A stretch of 64,000 nt of DNA from Metellina segmentata (taxonomy: Eukaryota; Arthropoda; Arachnida; Araneae; Tetragnathidae): positions 19,346,088 to 19,410,087 of the forward strand of contig OX375883.1 of the NCBI GenBank assembly GCA_947359465.1, read 5' to 3'. A model generated the notes under the pieces. The model saw only the letters and a list, made by a program, of their open reading frames with translations, had not been told where the DNA came from and did not search any database. Made by a program: the position numbers and the translations under genes. Numbering within the stretch: the first letter of the stretch is position 1; the number at the start of each line of letters is the position of its first letter. Shown here in pieces: positions 56,211 through 64,000 of the stretch.

Positions 56211-56606
56211 CACTACCATACAATAATGGATCGGACACCAGCGGATTTGCATACGGATCATGTTGCAGCCTCTGTCAAGCAGTGGTATCGGGATATGGAT
56301 GTAAAACGACTTCCCTAGCTTGATCATAGTCCCGATCTAAACCTCATAGAACATTTGTGGAACGAGTTAGAGCGACGCTTACGGACCAGGAAGCGACGTC
56401 CGAAATTTACAGCTGAGCTGGTGACATTCTTGCTGCAGGAATGGATACCAATACCCATAGCTGTGTAATGAAACCTTGTTGAAAGTATGCCAAGAAAGGT
56501 GGCTAGTGTCATTGCTGCACGTGGGGGACGATCCCCCTATTATAGCAGGCATTATTTCCCTTATACCACCACATCTTGCTGTCCGGTCCATTATTATAGG
56601 GTAGTG
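56211..56606 (+). mobile_element. Tc1-like deletion derivative, copy 3
   Basis: Ends CACTACCATACAATAATGGA and the reverse complement of CACTACCCTATAATAATGGA, TA on both sides. Inside are SCCSLCQAVVSGYGCKTTSL and ERVRATLT-like remnants; it has a larger deletion than copies 1 and 2. Confidence 0.85.
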
Positions 56607-56614
56607 TATATTAG

Positions 56615-56985
56615 GGATGCGACATCGATGTCAATGTTTTCAAAACATCGATGTTTTTTATAAAAAAAACGATGTTTTTAACATCGATGTATTGGAGTCG
56701 ATGTTTTTACTTTGTCGATGTTTTATTTTTAAATGAAAAAAGTACCGTTATAAAAGTTTAAAAAATAACCAAGTAGCATAATTTTGCTATTTGGTTATTT
56801 TTTCAATTAAAATTTATTCTTCAAATTTAAAAATAACCAAGTAGCATAATTTTCAAATTGAATATACTTTTAAATCAATGTGGCTAAAGGTGCAGGGTCT
56901 GAAAAGTAGGGATGCAACATCGATGTCAATGTTTTCAAAGCATTGATGTTTTATAAAAACATCGATGTATTGGAGAAGATGTCGC
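56615..56985. repeat. 'ACATCGATG' terminal-repeat element
   Basis: GGGATGCGACATCGATGTCA at the left and ATCGATGTATTGGAG with GATGTCGCATCACT at the right. An internal ATAACCAAGTAGCATAATTT segment occurs twice. Inverse of the copy at 32425-32665. Confidence 0.65.
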
Positions 56986-57184
56986 ATCACTAGTGATGAG
57001 AGGGACCACATACAACTCGTAGGTTGTTAGCGCAACGGCTGAACCCACTAAGTCACACAAACAGGGGAATTTTATTCACTTTTTAAGTCTTAAAAATATG
57101 AAGTGGTTTTTCAGAACAGATATAATTTTGAGTGCGTCTTTCTAGTGCATGAAGATGACATAACCACTCTACAGTATAGGAAAT

Positions 57185-57765
57185 TGGGTATTTTAGTTAA
57201 TGTCGCAGGTAGCAACACAACGGGCTATTTACGACAGTCCGGGATCTATCTTGAAGGGAAAGATCCAAGGACACGCCACGTAATTTTGAACCACGGTTAG
57301 ATGACGAGGCCCCACTCTCCAAAATTCCACACCCTGCTAACGAAAGGACATTTGAAGCCCCTTCTGTACACGACGGGCTTTGGTCGGATTCGAACTCGCA
57401 ACCCTCCGGTTGCTAGTCCCTTACTCCTGCAGCCAGGTAATAGTAATGTAACTTGTAATTAACGTCGTACTAGAGCAACAAAACGGGCTATTGACGACGG
57501 TCCGGGATCAATCCCTTAAGGGAAAGAACCGAGGACAACACCTCGTAAAGTGAACCACGGTCAGATGACGAAGCAACACCTGAGATGGCACACCACTCTC
57601 CAAACTTCCACACCAACCCAAGTGAGGACTTTCGGCCACGAGAGATTTAAGGTGCACCAGCCGCCTCTACACCATACGCCTACAAATATTCATGCCCGGA
57701 CCCGGATTCGAACTAGGAACCTTCCTATCTGGAGGCTAACACCTTAACCACAATACCTATCCTCC
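57185..57765 (-). mobile_element. Two adjacent SINEs, type B then type A
   Basis: 57185-57440 has a type-B head (GATTCGAACTCGCAACCCTC reversed); 57445-57765 is a type A copy ending CACAATACCTATCCTCCAAT, a variant 5' end. Confidence 0.78.
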
Positions 57766-57769
57766 AATC

Positions 57770-58258
57770 GGGTAATGGTAATTATAGTTTACGTCGTACC
57801 GGATTCGAACCAGCAACCTTCCGATCTGGAGGCTAACACCTTAACCACAATACCTATCCTCCAATCGGGTAATGGTAATTATAGTTTACGTCGTACCGGA
57901 TTCGAACCAGCAACCTTCCTATCTGGAGGCTAACACCTTAAGCACAATACCTATCCTCCAATCGGGTAATGGTAATTATAGTTTACGTCGTACCGGATTC
58001 GAACCAGCAACCTTCCGATCTGGAGGCTAACACCTTAACCACAATACCTATCCTCCAATCGGGTAATGGTAATTATAGTTTACGTCGTACCGGATTCGAA
58101 CCAGCAACCTTCCGATCTGGAGGCTAACACCTTAACCACAATACCTATCCTCCAATCGGGTAATGGTAATTATAGTTTACGTCGTACCGGATTCGAACCA
58201 GCAACCTTCCTATCTGGAGGCTAACACCTTAAGCACAATACCTATCCTCCAACCGGGT
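57770..58258 (-). repeat. 97-bp tandem array built from SINE tail and tRNA-like head, five units
   Basis: The GGGT word recurs with T at 57773, 57870, 57967, 58064, 58161 and 58258, exactly 97 bp apart. Each unit has the SINE tail end (TAATTATAGTTTACGTCGTA) joined to the head (CCGGATTCGAACCAGCAACC, which holds a reversed B box) and AACACCTTAACCACAATACC. The body is absent. Confidence 0.95.
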
Positions 58259-58440
58259 AATGGTAATTATAGTTTACGTCGTACTGAGAGCAACACAACG
58301 GGCTATTGACGACGGTCCGGGATCAGTCCCTTAAGGGAAAGATCCGAGGACAACACCTCGTAATTTTGAACCACGGTCAGATCACGAAGCAACATCTGAG
58401 CTGGCACCCCACTCTCCAAACTGTCCTCCAACCGGGCTAC
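58259..58440 (-). mobile_element. SINE fragment following the 97-bp array
   Basis: Tail and body up to CACTCTCCAAACTG, then CCTCCAACCGGGCTACCCC, a type-B-like 5' word. Confidence 0.75.
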
Positions 58441-58503
58441 CCCCTCTTTACAGTATACATCTTGATCCAAAGCTAATTAAGTTAATTTATTAATATTTTA
58501 GTG

Positions 58504-58731
58504 TGCCGACCAACCGGTCTGGTGGTTAAGGTGTTAGCATCTAGATCGGAAGGTTCCTGGTTCGAATCTGGGTCAAGGCATGGATATTTGTAAGCGTATG
58601 GTGTAGAGGCGGTTGGTGTACCTTAAATCTGTCGTGGACGAAAGTCCTCACGTTGGTTTGGTGTGGAAGTTTGGAGAGTGAGTTGCCAGCTCAGATGCTG
58701 CCTCGTCATCTGACCGTGGTTCAGAATTACT
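58504..58731 (+). mobile_element. SINE type A, 3'-truncated
   Basis: Starts GCCGACCAACCGGTCTGGTG and stops at GTGGTTCAGAATTAC, so the tail is missing. It cannot be a simple 5'-truncated insertion. Confidence 0.78.
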
Positions 58732-58739
58732 TGCGATAC

Positions 58740-59280
58740 ACCGAATGGCTTAGGCTGAGACTTGGGTAAATAGTTGAATATCAATCATTCCGACACAAGT
58801 AAAGTCTCATCCAGATAATAACCCCGTGCTCGAGTTCACCGTTCGTTTCGGTTGCATTCTTTACGACAAAAAAAAATGTCCTCATATGTAAACAATTTCG
58901 CATCGTCTAAGTGATTGCTCAAAATCTGAATCTCCCATTACTTTTTTTACACTCGTGCCTGTCCGAGAAAAGCAATAATACAAACCATTACCCACTAAAG
59001 ACATGGAAGGATTGTGGATATAAAAAACAGCCCATTCACAACACCCATTCCGATGGAACTGCTAGTGTCGGTTAACTGTTCCAATGCGCCCACTTAAATG
59101 TCAAATGACACCCCTTGCCTCTGTGCCAAGAGCACTTAGTGGCCGCTGTAACGATGGCGATTTGCCTACAAACCTGTTACTCCGTGAGATGCAGTAGATA
59201 TCGCAACATTTCGTAATTAAGTGACGCAACGGCGGCAGAAAGTCAAAGTGAAACGCATTCGCTGAATGTTCCGTGATTTT
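58740..59280. other. Unassigned sequence
   Basis: No gene or repeat recognised. Confidence 0.3.
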
Positions 59281-59282
59281 CG

Positions 59283-59345
59283 TGGGCCGCGATGGCCCAG
59301 TTGGAAAGAGTACATCCGAACGATTCAGTCCGAACTCGAAACAGC
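59283..59345 (+). repeat. Type-B tRNA-like head only
   Basis: GGGCCGCGATGGCCCAGTTG, GTCCGAACTCGAAACAG. The body is absent; an oppositely oriented SINE tail follows at 59355. Confidence 0.55.
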
Positions 59346-59607
59346 TAATTTGGTAAGTTTTAATTAACGTCGTACTAGATCAACACAACGGGGTATTGAC
59401 GACGGTCCGGGATCAATCCTCTAAAGCAGTGCTTCCCAACCTTTTTATAGCCGCGGACCAGATCAACGTTTGATAATTTTAACGCGGCCCGTTGGGAGGG
59501 GGGGGGGCATTGATTGTTTATGTTTTAGATGGTTTTGTTTTAATAATTTTAATTTAATTGTATTCAAACATGCCTTCAAAATAAAATACAGTCACACCAA
59601 AAAATGA

Positions 59608-59913
59608 TGGTGATGGTAATGGTAATTTTAGTTAACGTCGTACTAGAGCAACACAACGGGCTATTGACGACGGTCCGGGATCAGTCCCTTAAGGGAAAGA
59701 TCCGAGGACAACACCTCGTAATTTTGAACCACGGTCAGATGACGAAGCAACACCTGAGCTGGCACCCCACTCTCCAAACTTCCACGCCAACCCAACGTGA
59801 GGACTTTCGGCCACGACAGATTTAAGGTGCACCAGCCGCCTCTACACCATACGTTTACAAACATCCATGCCCGAACCTGGATTCGAACCAGGAACCTTCC
59901 GATCTAGAGGCTA
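59608..59913 (-). mobile_element. SINE type A inside hAT element 1, 12-bp target duplication
   Basis: Nearly full length; the first part of the head is missing. ACCAAAAAATGA is at 59596-59607 and 59914-59925. Confidence 0.93.
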
Positions 59914-60086
59914 ACCAAAAAATGAATATAAAGTTATTTAAAATTTTAACTCACTAGAACGCTAAATCAACGAGAACCCTGAGCTTGTTTCTTTGCAACG
60001 AGACGGTTTCATCTGGGGGTAATAGGAGACAATGACACACGAAGTGTGTTGCTTAGGTCCAGTTTATTCCGTTGTTTTGGTTGCTG

Positions 60087-60350
60087 TCACTGCAGAAAAC
60101 CCCGATTCACATAGATAGGTTGTCGGAAATGGCAATAGGGATTTAAGTGCTGTGGTGGCAATCTCAGGGTATTCCGCCATGACTTTAATTCAGAACACCG
60201 GCAGAGTTGTTGTCTCGACGTATAGCCTCTGTTCACGCGCCGTCCCCACAACTTCAGTTTGGCTTTAAATGCCGCTACTTTGTCTTTCAACTTGAAAACA
60301 GTTGTCACATTTGTCAAAATTGGAAAATAGAGACATAGAGAATTCAGAAA
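60087..60350 (-). pseudogene. hAT transposase fragment
   Basis: The frame has TTVFKLKDKVAAFKAKLKLW, close to the VKAFxxKLxLW motif of ZBED/GTF2IRD2-like hAT transposases, then a stop after NRGFLQ. The DDE region and hAT dimerisation domain are not present. Confidence 0.55.
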
Positions 60351-60566
60351 AATCAAAATTGAAGATCTAGTAACAAAACAAATTTCAAGTTCTGATTTAC
60401 CTCCTCTTAATTTGAGTGGACATTTCATAGATAAGAACCGCACAAACCCGAGATAAATACACCACATTAAATAAAATGAAAATAATTTAATGTTCCTTGG
60501 GCGGCCCGGTACCATTTGATCCACGGACCGGTACTGGTCCGCGGCCCGGGGACCACTGCTCTAAAG

Positions 60567-61458
60567 CATATATGGGCAACCCCTGGTCCGACGGCCGGAT
60601 GTGGCCCGCCCCGGTTTTTGATCCGGCCCGCGGAACATTTTTAAAATCACACTCGAAAAAATGTAAATATTCTCTGTTCTCGCCAACAAGAGAGTGGGGG
60701 GGGGATAAAAGCCTGAACTACGTGGGGTCAGTGTTTCTCAACCTTTTTTAGCTGACGGCAAACTAAAAATATCTTGAATTATTTGCGGCACACCTGAATG
60801 TAAAAATGTAAAAGTTGGTATTGCCAATACTACCTTATATAGTTATTATTACTAATAAAATTAGTATTGGATATATGAAATGGCTGAGCCTGCTTTCTTG
60901 AACAAACTAAATCAAAACGAGGTTTCAAAGTCGCCAGACAAGTTATCGGCGACACATCCCGCTACTCAATTCCACGGATAATAGGGAATAATAATTATAA
61001 ATTTCGTTATTAATTGTATCCGAGAAACGGCCTTGCTCTTCTTGATTCCATTCCTTACTTGCGGATGTGATTGTTATAAAAACTCTGATACGAATCAACA
61101 ATACTTGGATAGTTCTTTTCCATGATGAAAACTAATAAATCGAAGTATCGAACCCAGCTTGCAGATGAAAATTTGGAAAACACTCTGCACCTGTGTATTA
61201 GTGGGATTGATCCCTACATTGATTATCTTGTTTCTCCAGAGTTCAAGCTCAAACTTCTCATTAATTTCTGTGGCGATTGTAAGTAAATGACACGATATTA
61301 TTCTGTTCATCTAACTTTACCATTCTACTTTAGAAATATATAAAATAAAATAAACCTTATAATTACTACTTTTTCATAACTACTTATTATCTACGGCCCG
61401 CGACTTCATTAATATCCTAAAGTTCAGCCAGCAACTTTCAAAAGGTTGCCCATACCTG
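60567..61458. mobile_element. hAT element 2, TIRs around TATGGGCAACC
   Basis: Left CATATATGGGCAACC, right (reverse complement) CAGGTATGGGCAACC. The flanks are CTCTAAAG (60559-60566) and CCCTAAAG (61459-61466), an 8-bp duplication with one change. A further hAT start (CAGTGTTTCTCAACCTTTTT) lies inside at 60728. The 71-codon frame at 61095 (-) may be a transposase remnant (EINEKFELELWRNKI), but this is weak. Confidence 0.8.
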
Positions 61459-61700
61459 CCCTAAAGGAAAGATCCGAGGACAACACCACGTCATTTTGAA
61501 CCACTTTCAGATGACGAAGCAACACCTGAGCTGGCACCCCACTCTCCAAACTTCCACACCAACCCAACGTGAGGACTTTCGGCACGACAGATTTAAGGTT
61601 CACCAGCCGCCTCTGCACCATACGCTTGCAAACATTCATGTACTGACCCGGATTCGAACCAAGAACCTTCCAATCTAGAGTTTAACACCTTAACCACTAG

Positions 61701-61865
61701 AAGTTTGGAGAGTGGGGTGCCAGCTCAGGTGTTGCTTCGTGATCTGACCGTGGTTCAAAATTACGAAGTGTTGTCCTCGGATCTTTCCCTTAAGGGACTG
61801 ATCCCGGACCGTCGTCAATAGCCCGTTGTGTTGCTCTAGTACGACGTTAACTAAAATTACCAATT
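61701..61865 (+). mobile_element. SINE, 5'-truncated, inserted into another SINE's head; 14-bp duplication
   Basis: From AAGTTTGGAGAGTGGGGTGC to ACTAAAATTACCAATT. ACCTTAACCACTAG is at 61687-61700 and 61866-61879. Confidence 0.93.
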
Positions 61866-61959
61866 ACCTTAACCACTAGACCGGTTGGTCGGCACCTCGA
61901 AACAGGAGGGTTCCGAGTTCCAAACTAGAACCAATGAAAGACCGTCGTTTAAGCGTCGA

Positions 61960-62268
61960 CTGTTGTGAGCCTCTAGATCGGAAGGCTCTTGGTTCGAATC
62001 CGGGTCCGGGCATGGATGTTTGTAAGCGTATGGTGTGGAGGCGGCTGGTGCACCTGAAATCTGTCGTGGCCGAAAGTCCACACGTCGGGTTGGTGTGGAA
62101 GTTTGGAGAGTGGGGTGACAGCTCAGGGGTTGCTTCGTCATCTGACAGTGGTTAAAAATGACGTGTGGGGTCCTCGGAACTTTTTTTCCGAAGGGGATTG
62201 ATCCCTGAACGCAGTCAATAGCCCGTTATGTTTCTCTAGTACGACGTTAATTAAAATTACCTTAACGA
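61960..62268 (+). mobile_element. SINE type A, first bases lost
   Basis: From GAGCCTCTAGATCGGAAGGC to GTTAATTAAAATTACC; the B box GGTTCGAATCC is intact. Confidence 0.82.
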
Positions 62269-62312
62269 ACGATTTTGTAACAGAGGAACTAAAATTGCTA
62301 AGGAAATAAGGT

Positions 62313-62690
62313 AGGTAGGTGGTTTTCATTTAACGTCGTGCTACAGCAGCACAACGGGTTATTCGCAACGGTCGTTATTCTTTTAAAATTAACGTCGTAC
62401 TAGAGCAACACAACGGTCTATTGACGAGGGTTGATCAATCTCATAAGAAAAAGATCCGAAGACAAATCCGCGTAATTTTCAACCACGGTCAGGTGACGAG
62501 GCAACACCTGAGCTGGCTCTCCACTCTCCAAACTTCTATACCAACGCAACGTGAGGACTTTCGGCTACGACAGATTGGACGTGCACCAGCCCCTGATGTT
62601 AACAACGGGCTTTGCTTGGATTTGATCCTGCAACGCTCCGGTATTTCCAAACGGGCTATTACGCGGCTTACAGACTACTGAAAGGTTTCA
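62313..62690 (-). mobile_element. SINE tail fragment followed by a type-B SINE
   Basis: 62313-62375 is tail only (TTTAACGTCGTGCTACAGCA). 62377-62690 runs from tail to a degraded head (TGCAACGCTCCGGTATTTCC). Confidence 0.72.
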
Positions 62691-62718
62691 TAAGAGTGGC
62701 GAGCTTTTCCGTGAAGTC

Positions 62719-63027
62719 GCGGTAGTCTGGTTGGAAGAGTATCAGACGTCTTACAAGAAGGTTGTGAGTTCCAATCCAACCAACGACCGCTGTGTACAAA
62801 AGGGGCTGGTGCACGCTAAATATATCGTGATCAGAAATGTCCTCACGTTAGCATGGTGTGGAAGTTTAGAGATTGCGGTGCCAGCTCAGGTGTGGCCTCA
62901 TCACATGACCGTGGTTCAAAACTACGTGGTGTTGTCCTCAATCGTTCTCTTCGGGATTGATCCAGGATGGTCACCAATAGCCCGTTATGTTGCACCCGTG
63001 TCCGACGTTAATTAAATACCTACCTAC
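62719..63027 (+). mobile_element. SINE type B, full length
   Basis: Head CGCGGTAGTCTGGTTGGAAG with GTTGTGAGTTCCAATCC as B box, shared body, and tail AGCCCGTTATGTTGCACCCG to ACGTTAATTAAATACC. Confidence 0.82.
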
Positions 63028-64000
63028 CATCTTCCGTGTACATTCCTTAATTGCAATTCCATAGCTCAAATCAAACATAATTTAAATTGTTTATATCCTT
63101 CTGTTGTCATTCTCCAGTATACAAATGTCGATATCTGTGCCACTTTCGTTAGTGACGTGAATAATGTTAATGCTTTTTACACAACAAGTGGAATATTTTA
63201 TCCTTTTTATCCGAATTGAGAGTTTCTTTAACCAACGAGTCCCTACAAAACTTTATAGAATTCTATATAGATTTCTGTGCAAAAGCGAAATTTCGTTTCT
63301 ATAAAAAAAATTCTGTATTCTAAAAAGAAAATTAGCTCTGTATCGATATGTATTTCTGTTGAAAATTAGATCGTTAAACGAAAGAAATGAGCTTTGAATT
63401 TTATAGAGGTTTCTACAAACGTTATATAGATTTCCATAGACGCTATAGTTCATTGAAAAAAACGCGCCATAATTCTAGATCATTCAATAGAAATTTTTAT
63501 AGCATTCTATAAAAATTTTTCGTAAGGGTAGATTGTCTTTATTATGGACGTTATGCGCTTTGTGTCTCCTTGAAGTTATGACACATTCTCACGAAAGGTT
63601 CGTTTTAAAATTTGAGCTATTACATGGGCCTCGAAATGGCCTTGTTGGTCAAGGACTAAAGACAAAGGGAAGGCAAATTTACTCAGCACTCTTTGGAAAA
63701 GCAATTTGGAACGTTTCCGAAGCATACTTCCGCGTAAATTTGTTTTTCAAATTGTTCTGTGATGTGTTGAGCGCTTAAAAGTTGATGTCGCAATCGCGTC
63801 AGGTAAAATTGATTATGATCATTTCTCTTAATGGTCGACGTTATCATCACAGCAAAGAGAACTTTAATCCATGTCTTTTCCAACCGGTCTTGTGTTTCAC
63901 TCAAATCTTGAGTCCTTAAAAATGCTCTTTTGGTTGAGATTAATTCATAGTTTTCAATTCAATTTCTTATTTTAATGTTGTTCACGCGTGCTGGAAAATT
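63028..64000. other. Unassigned end of window
   Basis: 63250-63530 has repeated short words (ATAGAATTCTATATAGATTT, TTCTATAAAAATTTTTCGTA) resembling the 31-bp satellite and 42700-42755. The 81-codon frame at 63533 (+) has no recognised motif. Confidence 0.35.

Larger units (their letters stand above)
59427..60558 (-). mobile_element. hAT element 1, with 8-bp duplication CTCTAAAG
   Basis: Starts CAGTGCTTCCCAACC, ends GGGGACCACTG; CTCTAAAG flanks both sides (59419-59426, 60559-60566). It holds the SINE at 59608-59913. Confidence 0.88.
59355..61894 (-). mobile_element. SINE type A, split into three parts by later insertions
   Basis: SINE parts: 59355-59418 (tail), 61459-61700 (body and most of the head) and 61880-61894 (5' end, CCGGTTGGTCGGC). 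The first break holds two hAT elements, the second a truncated SINE. Removing the insertions and one copy of each duplication restores a contiguous element. Confidence 0.85.

Noticed and set aside
57770..58258. CRISPR-like array
   Set aside because: Units are contiguous with no unique spacers, and the genome is eukaryotic.
63533..63778. 81-codon frame (+)
   Set aside because: No recognisable motif; an overlapping frame of similar length exists on the other strand.

Overview
The window is AT-rich eukaryotic nuclear DNA, most likely from an arthropod, possibly a chelicerate. The reasons are short coding exons with GT/AG introns, AATAAA poly(A) signals, tRNA-derived SINEs, and many Tc1/mariner, hAT, Helitron and Harbinger-like elements. 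There is no operon structure, rRNA or CRISPR array. The taxon is an inference from element style and cannot be fixed from sequence alone.

Genes: only two host genes are well supported. (1) The 3' five exons of IFT22/RABL5, a small-GTPase-like ciliary transport subunit, lie at 1151-4125 on the + strand with a poly(A) signal at 4249; the first exon is upstream of the window. (2) A five-exon gene on the - strand, from an ATG at 26215 to a stop at 9487, encodes a 348-residue protein with a PDZ domain followed by a coiled coil. I do not recognise its name. Its introns (1.2, 9.0, 4.5 and 1.0 kb) hold minisatellites, an intact mariner transposon, Tc1-like deletion derivatives, a Helitron remnant and SINEs. 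A weaker candidate is a three-exon open frame with a C2H2-like motif at 21131-21960 (+), inside that gene's second intron.

Regions: 1-4.3 kb IFT22; 4.3-7.1 kb plain AT-rich DNA; 7.1-9.3 kb MITE, LTR and SINE pieces; 9.5-26.2 kb the PDZ gene and its repeat-filled introns; 26.3-27.0 kb minisatellite; 27.2-28.5 kb a THAP-domain fragment; 28.7-34.97 kb SINE clusters, a 31-bp satellite, Harbinger-like and TTAA-type elements; 35-39 kb MITE, LTR and LINE pieces; 40.2-41.3 kb minisatellite; 41.5-47.7 kb LTR, Helitron and SINEs; 47.9-48.4 kb minisatellite; 48.9-51.4 kb a mariner relic split by a Helitron; 52.9-54.2 kb minisatellite; 55-58.7 kb Tc1 relics, SINEs and a 97-bp tandem array made from SINE sequence; 59.3-61.9 kb a stack of nested insertions (SINE, two hATs, further SINEs); 61.9-63.0 kb SINEs.

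The most informative content is the record of transposition. Many insertions still have readable target-site duplications, so their order can be reconstructed. The SINEs are notable: at least two different tRNA-like heads sit on one shared body and 3' tail, and one insertion consists of a tail of only about 38 bp. A 40-bp minisatellite core recurs on both strands at four or five separate places.
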